A stretch of 64,000 bases of DNA from Prochilodus magdalenae (taxonomy: Eukaryota > Chordata > Actinopteri > Characiformes > Prochilodontidae). The position numbers were made by a program, and so were the translations under genes. The stretch spans positions 248,001-312,000 of the forward strand of contig JAMWET010000668.1 of the NCBI GenBank assembly GCA_024036415.1. Direction: 5' to 3'. This document shows positions 32,658 to 45,550 of the stretch, piece by piece. The notes beneath the pieces were generated by a model. It did no database searches and was not told the DNA's origin. It was given only the letters and a program-made list of their open reading frames with translations. The stretch's first letter is position 1. The number at the start of each line of letters is the position of its first letter.

Positions 32658-35600
32658 TAGCTGCCGTTCCTTTAGCAATAGTTTGATTAAAACTTTACAA
32701 AAAATATACATATTTTTCTATCTTACGCCAACTGTCCTCAATCAGCCAGGACATGCTTAGTGTCTAAATCTGCTTCTGTAGTTTTATACTGGAACTGGGA
32801 GACTAATGTAGGTAACACATAATAAAACTTTTACTTGTTATCTATATTAGCCTTGTATATGCAGGTCAAAACTGAATAAGAAAACTTCAGACACATCATG
32901 CAGACTCTAAAAATGAAACCTTCCCCCACTTCACATAGCACACTATGCGTGGAATGCAGAAGTTACAGTGTTTCCAATTTGCTTGTTTGGCTGAGCGTAA
33001 GACACAGAGAGCAGCTGTTTGTGGGCACTAGATGAGAGACAAAGAGAAAGAGAGCCATGCTGAGCCAGCTCAGTGGAGGAGAGGATTTTAGACACAGGGG
33101 AGAAGAGGTGGGGGCGGGGACTCCGGTTTTTGGGTGGAAAACAAAGCTGGACCTGCCTCCACTCACTTTGCCTCACACGCCTTAGCCAAGAGGGAGAGAG
33201 AAAACAAACCAGAAATGATGAAGAGAGGAGAGGCAGGAAGGACACAGGGGCCACACAAACGAGGATATTTAGCCGTCTCTTCAGACACTAGGCCTTTAGC
33301 CCAAATACCACAGCCAGAGACAACATCTGCTTGGTCAAGGCTGAGCAAGTCTGTCAATACAAACTGGACAGGGATGCTTCAACTAAGCATGAACTGATGA
33401 TGTGCTCTGGTAACTGTGACAACTTACGTCATGTTGTATGACGTGGTATATGAAAGCTTAACAACTGCATGGATCATAATATATGCAGCTTTAGATTAAC
33501 TATAAACAGTTTATATGACAACAACAACCCATGTATCATCTTTGTAAGGGGGTCATTGTTGGAACTATATTTTTTCCCAGTTCTTTTGTTAGTTCTCAAC
33601 AGATAACTGGACTTTTTTCGAATTGTTTATTAAATGGAATAACTAGACTTTGTTATTTTGTTAATTTTGTTTTGTTAAATTTTGTTAAGAGTTTCTAGCT
33701 TGCCAATACACCTTTGTCAAGAACATTTTTTACCATGCTCTATACGTCTATAAATGGTCAAAAACCTAGAATCTAGAATCGGATAAAAGCAGTCAAAGCA
33801 GTATAGATATCTTGATTTGCCTGCACAGGTTCTATTACTTGTTGCTTCATTAGCCTAGATAGAAGTATGTTATATGGTGACTCAAGCTTATTTGAGTTTT
33901 CTTAAAAACTTAACATGGTTTGAAAAAAGTGTCTGACAATGTACAGCTAATGTTATTTGGTGCTATTTGGTAAGGTTTAAAATTCCATTACTTGTAGCTC
34001 TACATTAGCCTTTTAGTTCCTGTGCAGAATTAAAAAAGCACTTCAGACACCAAATATGTCTTGGATGGTCAGATACGATTGGGGTATAAGAGGGGGATTG
34101 AGTAAATTTAATTTGCCTGTGAACCGTCGCTTTAAAGTCTTAACTAGCCCACTCAGTTTTTCAGCCCTTGGCTGAAACAGAACGTCAGATGCAGCGTGCT
34201 CGTGCAAAAAGCTCAGGACTCAGCTGCAGCAGGAGAGGACCATAAGCCCCAGATGTCCATGCAGAAAGCCGCTCCTTCAAACACACACATCAGAGGCTTA
34301 GGGGACCCACTGTCAGACAAATGCAGCGAGAAGTCATCGGATCCAAGCTAAAGCTCAACACACACAAGAACCCGTCAATCACGTTTCTATGTGTGAGTGT
34401 GTATAAGTGTGTGTGAAACGACACCCTCTTCACACAAGCACAACTTATCTCAACAACAAACGAGATGCCTACAAGCTCCTGAAGAAAAGTCTGAGTACAG
34501 TCCAGCTGTCTGACCTCATCACAAAAGCTCCATTTAGAACGCAGAGTGTGACTGATTGGTGATTGTAGCTCTTTTAAATCCTTATTTATAGATCTATTTC
34601 ATGGACTGACTGCCCAGTAAAACCAATTTATGTTTGGTTCCTGAGTTTGTATGTGTGTGAATGTTTCAATACATTTTCAGGGCAAGAAAGCCTAAACTTT
34701 TAGGTTTTGAAACTTCTTATTGCATATAGGTACTCTATATTTAACAAGATAAATGACCAGATAAATTAACTACATTAACAACGAAACTACCTCCTTGTAT
34801 CCACTCTCTAGTCCTTTAGTCCTTAAAATTAGGTGTTTAACAGTTTCAGCAGCACTTAGTCTTTCTGACTATTGAAGACATCATAAATGCTGAGTAGCTT
34901 AAACAAACTTCGACACATCAACCAATATACTCAGAAAAAAAACATTTAACTGTGTTCACTGGTGGTGAAGTTTTGATTCTTAATTATATGAATTAAATGC
35001 TGGTTATCTGCACTAATCTGTTCAAATATATGGCATATATGAGCTCATGTCCTGGCACTGTAGAAAAGCAAACCTATGTGTGTGTGTGTTTCCAATTAGT
35101 TATTTATGATAGCCATTTCTCATCAGATAAGAGCCTTCCAAATGCCTGGACTTTCTCTTCACCTCTGTGTACCTTCTCAATCTTTTCTCCTTTTACTCTC
35201 CCACTCAACTTCTCTTTCCTTTTTAGTTGGATCTTTTGCATTCTTAAATGGTTCTTATGTATGTGAAGTGTGCCTGTGTATAAGTGTGTGTTTGTGTGCT
35301 TTAATGTGATTAGGTGTTGATCCATGCCTTAACCTTTTAAATACATGACTGTTTCTCAAACCACGTATACATCCATAGATACAGGACTGTAAGGGGTCTA
35401 GTCCTAAAGATTTACCACCCTGTAGAGTTCAGATCCAACACAACTGCCTGTAATATTTTGATGCCTTTAAATCCACTAAAAACCTGGTTTTATGCTAATT
35501 AATAGTTGTTTAAATAGTAGTTAAAATGAAAATAAAAGTTGCAGGACACAAAGCAGATGGAGGCCCAGCTACAAAATATATATATATAAGGTAAAGGAAA

Positions 35601-37206
35601 TGAGGTCACATTTAAGGTTTAAGGTCACCCGGCTTAACGGGTGGTCTGCCACTCTGAAGCCCCCAGGAAAAAAATTTCCATTTGTTGGATATCCAGGCTG
35701 ACAGGCATGCGCGGTTTATGCAAGAGAGACAAGCGTTAAACATAAAACATGTTTAAAGTCACCTTTGTTTGTGAGTTTGAATTTTGTCACAAGCAAAAGC
35801 AGTGGTCTTCCATTAGCACAGAGATCACAGCACTTCAACAGGCCAATGTGGTTAGCCACAATTAAATATGAGCCTGTAAAAGGAAGGCTCCAATGTTGGA
35901 AGATATCAATCCCAGATATCCAAAGAACAAAAATATTCCACAAACAGTGAACAATATTTAATAATTAGGTCACTGAAATAATTTGGAAAGTGTTTGGACA
36001 AACATTTGAAAACTAGGACAAAGCACCACTGGATAAACATGAACTGAGCCATGAACTGAGATTTCTATATTGTATAGTATAAGATGAAGAAGATGAATTG
36101 TACAATACAGAGGAGGTTATTATAATAACACTGTTATGCAAACTCTTGGTGTAGTATACCGTAAATAGATATAAATATTTTCAAAGTAAAATATTAGAAT
36201 ACCTTTTTGTTAAAATATAGATATTTAGTTAGCAAATATGTTAAAAAGTTTAAAATGGCCTCCCTAAGGCCAAGTCTCGAAACAGGTGATCTATAGCACT
36301 TGACACCTACTAACACTTGTGCTCTTTTTTTTAAGACCTGAGTGGGAATTATACAATCAAAGGGGATTTGATGAGTATCTAAAGGATCTCTCGTTTAAAA
36401 TAAACCTGAAGACAAGCTGTTTAGATTCCCCAAACGGCCAAAAGAAATATCACAAAACCTAACACTCAACAAACACAGACACACACACACAATTACATAA
36501 CGACGAAGCTTAATGTGCCATTTAAAAAAACAATAAAATAGAAAATCGATGGCAAAAAGCAGATAAAAACCTTTCAATAATTTTACCAGCACACTTGGAT
36601 ACTTTGTTAGAGATGAGTTACGGTTAAAGAAAAATTATAAATATTTAATTTGACTTAAAATAAAATAATACCACAAGGGCTGCACTTAAATCACTTCACA
36701 CTGATCGACTGTATAAAATACACACTTACACTTACTCTATAATTATTAGTCAGATTGCAAAAACTGCGCAGACTGTAGACTCATACTGGATAAAAAGTCA
36801 ATCAATAAGTGTTAACCTATAAAAACAAATACAAATACAAAAAGTACCAGTTTATACTGAATTAAAAACACAAGGGACGAACTGACAAGGGACTGCTATG
36901 ATCTGGTTTTCTTGAATATACTTGCTGATGCTATTACATAAATATGTATGCAAACATAAATCTAAAATATTTACACAATCTGCCTAGATTGGCATTATAA
37001 AGTCAGCTGGATTATATGACTAAAAGCAACATCGGACCTAACAAATAAGTACATAAACTAATCAAAACCATTTTAATCACTTTCTAGTTAGACGAGACAT
37101 ACATTACAGTCTCTTTAGTCTGTCAAGCAATTACACTACATAGTTAATATGAATAATGCTTTTAGTGCATTCAGAATGAAGCAGAACAATGTGACTGCAG
37201 CTTTAC
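32658..37206. other. non-coding stretch, no gene seen
   Basis: After the transposon, unique sequence of mixed composition. A less AT-rich block at 32990-33410 contains a donor-like border (minus, GCAAA|GTGAGT at 33166) but no matching acceptor with an open frame I would defend. The region 34130-34330 is also less AT-rich and unique. The remainder is AT-rich intron-like sequence with a few short CA runs. Confidence 0.4.
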
Positions 37207-37221
37207 CTACAACCCAGATGT
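37207..37221 (-). CDS. candidate 15-bp microexon
   Basis: On the minus strand a strong acceptor tract (CTCACTTTCTTTCTGCTACCATCCAG) is followed after only 15 bases (ACATCTGGGTTGTAG) by a donor GTAAAG. In phase 1 it would encode IWVV between split codons and would keep frame with the phase 1-1 exons downstream at 20975-21034 and 15904-16080. Microexons of this size are typical of neuronal genes. The evidence is only splice-site quality and phase agreement, so chance is quite possible. Confidence 0.22.
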   Translation of the reverse strand, partial: TSGL

Positions 37222-37268
37222 CTGGATGGTAGCAGAAAGAAAGTGAGGGACAGGAAAATAGACAGAGA

Positions 37269-37274
<6 letters not shown>

Positions 37275-37309
<35 letters not shown>
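37275..37309. repeat. (GA)n followed by CAGA repeats
   Basis: About 17 GA units followed by ACAGACAGACAGAC to about 37323. It lies 50-100 bp upstream (minus sense) of the candidate microexon; on that strand it is a CT-rich intron tract. Confidence 0.93.
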
Positions 37310-37310
<1 letters not shown>

Positions 37311-37701
37311 CAGACAGACAGACAAAACAGACAGAGTGAGACAGAGAGAAAGAGTTAGTAAGTAGTCTGTATGTTCCTCACACAGATTAGCTGCTCCCGC
37401 CGGCCGTTTTACTAACACGTACTGATAAAACGACAGAGAATGATACACACCTCTGGTGTCTGTGTGTGTGTCTGGAGAGTCTGTTGCACTTTTTAAAGCT
37501 GGCTGCTACACATCTGGAAATGAGGTCATACATACAAACCCCCACATGCGCGCACACACACACGTGTATATAAAAGGACACAGATTGATACCGACTATCA
37601 GCACTGTATGTGTGTGTTTGACTTTAAACCCCCTTTATACGCTCATTATTAGAAAATGTGAGTGTGTGCACTCTTTTTCTCAAATGCGTTCAAACCCCCA
37701 C

Positions 37702-37762
37702 CACACACACACGCGCACACACATGCGCACACACACAAGCACACACACACACACACACACAC
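37702..37762. repeat. (CA)n array with CG steps
   Basis: CA repeat interrupted by CGCG, TGCG and AAGC words, becoming pure from 37741. Confidence 0.93.
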
Positions 37763-38164
37763 CAAAGAACCTTTAGTGTGAGGCCTTTAGGTACAGATTC
37801 TGAATCCAGTTCTGAGGCTGTTTGCTAGGTGTTCTTCTTAACAGGTAGACTGGTTTTCTAATAATGAACTAATAAAAGGGGTTTCAAGTCAAACACACAC
37901 ACACATGCGTCATATCAGTGTGTATGTAGTCTGCAAAAGGCTGCTGTGGGAGTGTTCTGGGGATTCTGCCCAGTCTGACCTAATAACACACACTCCACAC
38001 CACGCCACACACTCTACTTCAGGAGCTAATGAGAGCACCTGAGAGTTTCTTTCTCTCTCTGTCTTTCTCTTTTTCTCTCTGTCTCCTGTCTCTCTCTCTT
38101 TCTCTGTTTCTCTAACTTTCTCTATTTCTCTATCTCTCTCTTTCTCTGCTTCTCTATTTTTATT

Positions 38165-38176
<12 letters not shown>

Positions 38177-38251
<75 letters not shown>

Positions 38252-38277
38252 AACACACACACACACACACACACACA
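38177..38277. repeat. compound (CT)n-(CA)n microsatellite
   Basis: About 17 CT units switch directly into about 18 CA units, then CAAACAAA and a second CA run. It is preceded by about 130 bp of looser CT-rich sequence (38047-38176). Confidence 0.95.
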
Positions 38278-38751
38278 AACACTGTGACTGGCCTCTCATT
38301 ACTGAGAGTCTGAGTGTTAATAATAGCGCAACACTCCTCTCAGCATGCCAGTGATCACACACATCCATGAGAGAGATAGAGAGAGAAATAGCTAATCTAG
38401 CCTTTTCTTTTATCAATAAAACACAGGCCTTCTCATTCTTACTCATTTTCTCTGTAGCCTCCTTTCTCTCTGGTCATACAAGATGTTTTGGACCATTTGA
38501 AGTTTAAATAAATGTTAATTAGCCATCAAAGCCTCTTGAATACTCTTGAGTGTGAGTACTTCTAACACTGTGACACACCAGGTGTATCTGTGTGTGGGTT
38601 CATGCAGGATGTGTGTGTATTCACTTTGAGTGTGATCACGCGTGTCTGCCAGCAGATGGTCATTTAATGGGCAGCTAAAGCCTAGCAAAGTGGAGAGAGA
38701 CTACACACACATGAACCAAACCAGAAAGAAGAGAACACCAAATAAGGATAA

Positions 38752-38818
<67 letters not shown>
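38752..38818. repeat. compound (GT)n-(GA)n microsatellite
   Basis: About 12 GT units then about 21 GA units with a clean switch at 38775. It is the reverse-complement analogue of the CT-CA compound 500 bp to the left, so the two could pair as imperfect inverted repeats. Confidence 0.95.
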
Positions 38819-38820
<2 letters not shown>

Positions 38821-41800
38821 GTGTGAGTAAGCGTGTGTACATGTACATGATTGAATGAGTGAATGTCTTGATTGTCATTGTACAAGTAGTACTAGACCAT
38901 ATGGACTAGAATGTGTGGTATGTGGGCATAAATGTGACTGTGTAAGAGTAAACAGATGGACAGACAAACACCTTATCACTAGAAAGTAGTTGCACAATGT
39001 AATTGTCTTGTTTATCTTCAGTCAAGTCCCCTCTTTAGCTGGGTTCCCTGTCATGTGACCACACATGGAGGGTGAAGGCTTTGAACAGAGCCTGAGCACA
39101 GACATTCTAGGGGTGGGGGTTTCTTAAAGGTAACATGATGAACGCTGCAAAAATTCCTGTCAATTTAATTATGTTTCAGATTAAACAAAACATCATCTTG
39201 AAAGGTTTTCCCAAGCCAAGTTGAAGTATTAGCAGAGTTGACTGAATCTGCAGCTCAGTTTCCTTAAAGCCCTAATTGCTCTAAACCAACAAATTCTGAC
39301 TTACTCTACCACAGTCTGACATTTAATCGTAACAAAAAACCCACAAGAACTGTTCCAGGGGCTTTATTCCTCACATTAGGCTTCTCCCAAAACAGAGGCT
39401 AATGCTAAGAGGTTGACCATGCAGGAGCCCTTTTAGTGCGTTTTTGATAACCATATAAATACAAATGAGGCCCTACATGTGAATGTGAACAAACAGATAC
39501 ACATAAACAGGTAAATTGACTGATGAACAAATGGACAGATCATCATTTCTAAAGCAACAATATTATGCACACCTTAATCCATTTGCTTATTTATGAGTTT
39601 ATATGACAATGTAATTAAGAATTTAACATTGCATAAGAATTTAAGTATCTGTATGTATGTGTATTTGTGTGTGGCTGTGTGTGTGTGTTAAATGCCCCTG
39701 GCATAGCCACAGGGTTGGCATTAACTGAATGGCAAAAGCTCTTTATGGGAACACGGGCTCTTCAAACATTCATATTGCCTTACGATAGCTAACTGCAAAC
39801 ATGCATATACACTGTCATATAATCACAATAATCACACCTCAAATATTAAATTATAATATACTGTATTTCTATCTCTTTCTCTTTACGTATAACTAACCGT
39901 CCAGCTGCTTTTTATTTCCCTGCTGCAAGCTAAGGTCAGAATCACCATCATAATGGTACACCCACACCTCCCACACCACACACTCTCTGGTAGCATGCAG
40001 TGTATTAGCCTTAGGCCATAACCAAGTGAAGTTTTTGTGCAGGATCACACTGAGGCTGGAAAAGACTCTCTTGACTCTTCTCTATGCATTCAGGCAGAGT
40101 GCTTTTAAACCGCGCTGCAGAGGACAAAAAATACATTGATTTCACCGTCAGCCTGGAGCTACGCTGTGGCAAATAGGCAGAAACAGGATGGCACACATAT
40201 GTGTAACAATAGCTAATATATCCTATGTGTATTAGATGCATGTAAAATGGCTATGTTTACCACTTTTTCCACAACAATTTGACTAGATAGTCTGGCCATT
40301 TCCTAAAATGTATGAAATGTAAAAAAACGTAAAATGTAAAAAACACAATGTCAACTATTTTGAGGTCAGTATAAGATTGGGGTCAGGGTGGGGTTAAAGT
40401 CGGGGTAAATTCAAGGTTAGGCTTATAGTAGTTCCCTTTAAGGTTTGGCTGAACGTCCAGAAAGTTGAACCTCAATGAAATGGCCCCACAGTTCATAGAA
40501 ACAAAAATATGTGTGTGCATGTGCGTGAGAGAGAGGAGGACAGAGGAGAGCTGTAGATGGATTGAGAAAAAGAAAGAGTGAGAAAAAAGAGATGTGTGTG
40601 TTTGTGTATGTGTGTGTGTGACAGGAGGATGAGAGAATGAATAAAAGGAAGAAGAGGATGAGTGAGTATCTGTGAGAGAGGGTGTGCACGAGTCTGTTAA
40701 CCTTCAGTGTGATTTCTGAAGAGGGGGATTAAAACAAATAAGGCAAATAAAACAAGTGGCGCTTCAATAGGCGCATCATTTAAATGTATTAGCATTTTAA
40801 TGGAAAGATAACGATGCTCTCTCTCTCTCTCTCTTGCTCTCCTGTATAATGCACTGGCTCTAGCTGTCTCTCAAAAGTTTTATTGATTATAAGGCTATTC
40901 TGAATGCTAACTCATCTCTCAGACCAACCTGCTATTCTGCTGTTCATGAATATAAACACACTCTAATTATTCCTAGCATTTACTTGTCCTCAGAAGCTTC
41001 TACAAGAGTGTTTATCGTCACCAGAGAGCATGCTGGGGTTTTTTTCCGTTATTTGAGAGTATCATACTCTCAGATATTAAACTCTTGTATGATACTGAAA
41101 TGCTACATGCTCCCCAAAGTCAAAGGTCAAAAGCTTAAAAACCAGTTTCAGTCAACCACAAGAGCTTATTATACAGCAGTAAGTTCTGGCCACACAATCT
41201 AATTGCATTGAAAGCATTGTTCCAGTACCGAGGGATTTTGGTATCTACTCAAGACTGACACCAACAGGTTCTCCACTGTCTTTGGTCACATCTGCAGCTG
41301 AAATCAATGACAAGTCAACAAATATTTTAAGCCTTCAGGTAAAGAAAAGTTTACCAACTGTGTGATTTTCACAATGGTCTATGGACAAGTGGAGTTGTGT
41401 TCTCTGATGTGGAGCTCCATCCAGTACCTTTGGGATACTAATTATCAGAGCTAATCATCCAACATCAGAATCTTAAAATACAAGTTTACATCGGAAGGCT
41501 GAATGCAGTCAAATCCTAGCAATGTTACAACATCAAATGTAAACCTTTCTCAGATAAGTAAAAGCTATCACAGTGCAACGAGGGACAAACTCCCTTTTTA
41601 TATCATATTTTAAGAAGGTGTCTACAAATTTATGGACTCATGCTGTATATGTGGTAAAGTTCCTTCATGCAGAAATTTGGAAGACTTCTCACACAGATTT
41701 TGTGCATCACACATCACTAACAAAAAAGGAAAGAGAGAGAGATAAAGAGACAACTGCCACTTATAATAATAAAGACTACAGAGCACTTTAAAAAATAATT

Positions 41801-42279
41801 TTAGACTCCTAGTTTGAGCCTGCTGTCCTAGTACTCATATATATGAATCATATATATACATACAAATATCAGAAATCTAAGAAAAAAAAAATTTTTCTAA
41901 GAAAAAATTCCCTGTCTTTCGGTCTGTCTGTCTGTCTTTTGTCTCTCTGCTTAATAGGTATGGGCATTACATGTTACAGTTTCTTGCCAAAGCAGTTAAC
42001 ATAAACATGAATTAAAAAATGGCTGTTTTGTATTAATGTATTCAGGAAGCTCAGGGGAGATGCTGCATCGCTGCAAATTGTCTTATAGAATATATTTATA
42101 ACTGAGTTATAATTTGAAGCTTCTTTGAGTCTCTCTCTCTCTTTCTCTCTCTCTCTGTATCTCCAAGGCTCTACAGTGAATGAGACTCTAATAGGCTGAG
42201 CTTTGATGGCTGTTGTGGTTTAGATATCTGTTACACTAATTGTAGGATTAAAAATAACCCGATCCTGAAATTCATTCTC
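38819..42279. other. non-coding stretch, no gene seen
   Basis: Unique AT-rich sequence with GA/GT patches at 40515-40690 and a (CT)n patch at 42125-42158. Short frames here have no coding character or splice borders. On the inferred gene model it is intron. Confidence 0.4.
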
Positions 42280-42660
42280 AACTCGCTCTCTCTCTCTGTC
42301 TCCTTCTCTAGCACTTCCTTTCTCTTCACTCGCTCGCTCAGTGCACTCTCTGTGCCCTCTTCAGTTTCCAAACCATTTTCTTCTTTGTGCTCCCAGTTCT
42401 CTGTGTCCGTCTTTCTTTCTTCAACTCCATCTCTCTGTCTCTCCCTTTTCCCCCACGTCTCTACTCTCCCCACCTTTCTCTTCTCTTCTTGTTCCCTTTC
42501 TTTGGTCTCTCTGCACATTCTCTCCTCTCTTTCTCTCTACCCTTTTTGTCCTTTCCCTCCATTCTTTACGCCTCTCTCTCCCGTTCTCTCTATCTCTTTT
42601 GTCTCTCTCTTACTCTGCCTTTCATTCTGCACCCTTTTCTCTGTCCTCCTAGGTTTTCCC
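42280..42660. repeat. pyrimidine-rich (C/T) tract
   Basis: About 380 bp of CT-dominated + strand leading to TCTCTGTCCTCCTAG, which looks like a splice acceptor on the + strand at 42652. The sequence after it is open for about 57 codons but has no recognisable protein and no convincing donor. The three overlapping Ser/Leu/Phe frames are artefacts of composition. Confidence 0.8.
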
Positions 42661-43500
42661 ACCATCTCCTTGTCAACAGACAAGTCAAATGGCTGTGACG
42701 AGGTTTCATCCAACGATTGCTGTGCTGTTTCTCTCCCTCTCTCTCAGACACACACTCTCACATTTTTCCACTGTAGCTGTAAGCCCAAAATGTTTCATCG
42801 CCTCCAGAGAGGTTTAAAGCTGTGATATGTGGGGATGGTTCTATAGGGGCTCCTCTAGACATCAAACACGCAACGATATAGGAGCCTCACTCCTTCTCCA
42901 TTTCTCCATCTTTCATTCTTCACCTCACAGGCAAGCTTTCGTCACTCCTACATCCTTCCATCCCTCTGTCCTTGTCACTGTTCTTTTCTTCATCCCTCAA
43001 GTCTCCTCATAGTAGTTGCTGTCAGAGAGTGATTTGGGTTTAGCATTAGCTTGGCTGAACTGCATGTGCTATTCTCTTCTTTAATGGCACTGCTCAAGCA
43101 AAAGAAACACAGCCAAACATTTCTTGGGAGGAGAGATGTTTGGGAAAATAACATGGAAACTGAGACAAAACTATTTCAGTTGGCGTTTACAGTTTTTGTC
43201 ATTTTGCAAAATGCAAATATTCATATGCAGTTACATAATTATGTATTTAATGAAGTGATTTATGTGAATGCTTATGTTTGAATACTTTTTACATTCAATT
43301 CACATTCAGTACTGACTGTTTCAAGTTTGTACTATTGACGTTTATACTTGTTTTGAGCAAAAATCATAAAATACATCCTGTTGTTATTTCGAAGAAATGC
43401 AGTGCGGATTCAGAGTTTAGAAATTCCACCTTCCCCACTGAGCTTCAATGAGCCACAGGAGGAATGTGTAAGCAAAATTTAATATGTGGTTAAAGACATA

Positions 43501-44060
43501 TAGTGGTCAGATGTTTACATATGCTTATCATGGGCTTAACTGCCAGTATAGGAATGTCATGCCAGTATTAGGCTTTCATTTATTTCTTTGAACTGTTCTG
43601 TTCCTAAAGCAGAACAAGTGTTCAACACACATCATTAACAGTAAGAAAGAAGAAGTTATTTGTTTTTTCTGAAATTTCAGAGACAGTTTTGTCGTGTGTT
43701 TGGGGTCATTGTCCTGGTTGTCCTGAACAGCTACATATAATGATGCTCCCAGCCCATGCCTAACAGTTTGTACAGTGTTCTTGAGGTTCTCGAGGTTTCT
43801 TTTTCCAGGTGGTCAGCTGCAAACTTCTATCAGGCTTAAAGGTGTCAATTTTGGTGTCAAAAGTGTCAAAAGTGGCTTATATCGTAGACAGAAATCTCTC
43901 AGCCCATTGCACCTAACTATAGACAATGACACTGGTGTTCCAGCAGCTTCCAGTTCATGGCAGGCCTGTGCCTTTGTGGTTTTTGGGTTTGGTTCTGATC
44001 ATCTGAACCAACTTCTTCCCATCCGAAGGTCACAGCTTTTCAAAACTCAGTAGTCAGTCA
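43501..44060 (-). pseudogene. decayed Tc1-like transposon relic
   Basis: The left end reads TAGTGGTCAGATGTTTACAT after a TA, close to the fish Tc1 terminus 'cagtggtcaaatgtttacat' with C to T at the first base. Further in, + strand words GTGTTTGGGGTCATTGTCCT, GGTGGTCAGCTGCAAACTTC, AGCAGCTTCCAGTTCATGGC and the intervening order match the minus strand of a teleost Tc1 transposase gene as I recall it. Many small deletions have destroyed the frame and the right terminal repeat is not visible. It is much older than the 31047 element and from another family. Confidence 0.6.
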
Positions 44061-44800
44061 TGATCCCTACAGGACATTAAGAGGCTTTAGGAGGTTAAAA
44101 GACATTTTCAGCATTTTTCACCTCTAAGACATTTTTCTGACAAGACTTTCACCTCTAAATTAATAATCTACATGGACCTATGTGTATCTTTAAATTATTG
44201 TTCTATATTGTAAATGTATGTTGTACACTTAAACTCAAAGAAAAACGAACAGTTCAAATACTCTATTGGAAGACCAGTATTGCCATGGCGTTCATGTCGA
44301 TGATGAGTGTATATAAACCCACCACAAATGTATATGCCAAAACAGGTTTTAGTCCATGAGTTCAAAAGGCCGAAACCTTTAGTTGTGGCATAAGGCTAGT
44401 CTGACAATTTCCTGATCTGGAGTGCTTACCTATATAGATCAGTGGATGAATCTGCCATTTCTGAAAAAGTCCACTGGGTCCTACAACACAAAGCTGAAGT
44501 CTGCAGCCTGACATCTTGGACCCAGATCTTGACGCCAGCAAGTTAATTTAAACCGGCCAAAGATCTGAGCCATGAGTTCCATATGACTGAATGTGGTTGA
44601 TGATGCGGCCAAAAAAACCTTTGGCATCTGAGCTTCCTATTAGATAAAAAAGAAATTTAGAAGAAGTTCTGTGGTGTAAGGAGTAGGAAAGAGGTCTGGT
44701 GTGCTCTTTTAAACAAAGTGATTTACATGGAATCCATTACTACATTTAAATGTTTTTTAGTGCTGAAACAATCATAGATGTTGTCATTTAAATGACACTG
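44061..44800. other. unassigned sequence next to Tc1 relic
   Basis: Unique-looking AT-rich sequence. Parts (44330-44640) have balanced composition and no open frame longer than chance. It may include the lost right portion of the Tc1 relic, but I cannot align it. Confidence 0.35.
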
Positions 44801-45550
44801 GTTCAGTTTACTATTACATAACTTATCATTACACAATTTCTATTTCATTTTACAATGAAATGGTTCAGTCTGGCATTGGTCAGTTTAATCTACTATTACA
44901 CAACTGAATTATACATTTACACTGCTTCAATTTACAATTTTGCAATAGAATTTTACCATTACACTGTTTCAGTTAACCATTGGGCTGCTTTAATTTATCA
45001 TTACACCACTATGATACCATTACACTGATTTGGTTTATTATTATGCTGTTTACACTTGTTTACCATTACACTTTTTCCATTTACCATTAATTAGTTCTGA
45101 CTGACCTATAAGATGTTTAGGTTAACCCTTACACCATTTTAATGAACCATTTTGCTTTTTTTTACTTTACCATAACACAGTTTGGCATTACACTCTGATA
45201 ATGTACTACAACAATCATTCAATTTACATATGCTTTCACAGTCTCTATTTACCATAAAACTGTATTGACCTAACAACGTCAATTTACTAGTTCACAGTTT
45301 TAAACTAACATTACAAAGTTTTGATTTACCATTACACTATTTTACCTCACCATATAGTTGTAATTCAGTTTTACCATTTTAGCATTTTAATTTACCCACA
45401 TATGGTTTACATTTGCAGTCTTCACTTACCATTCACTGATTTGGGTAACCACTCAACCATTCAAGTTTAAGATACCACAATTTCAGTACAGTTCAGTTTC
45501 AGTTGCATTCAGTTGTTTTGTTGTACCATTCAACTATTCCACTATGCCAG
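44801..45550. repeat. degenerate TTTACCATTACAC-type tandem array
   Basis: For about 750 bp the word TTTACCATTACACTGTTTCA recurs in degenerate form every 20-30 bases. Examples are TTTTACCATTACACTGTTTC near 44951, ATACCATTACACTGATTTGG near 45012, TTTACCATTACACTTTTTCC near 45058 and GATTTACCATTACACTATTT near 45320. Units vary in length and sequence, so this is an old minisatellite-like array rather than a fresh expansion. Looser copies may continue to about 45700. I know no named family for it. Confidence 0.7.

Noticed and set aside
33166..33410. Donor-like GCAAA|GTGAGT on the minus strand with an open frame upstream
   Set aside because: No adequate acceptor or conserved peptide; could be an alternative first exon but unsupported.
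42352..42825. 157-residue + frame with an acceptor-like TCCTCCTAG in the middle
   Set aside because: The first part is a pyrimidine tract. The part after the acceptor has no recognisable protein and no convincing donor.
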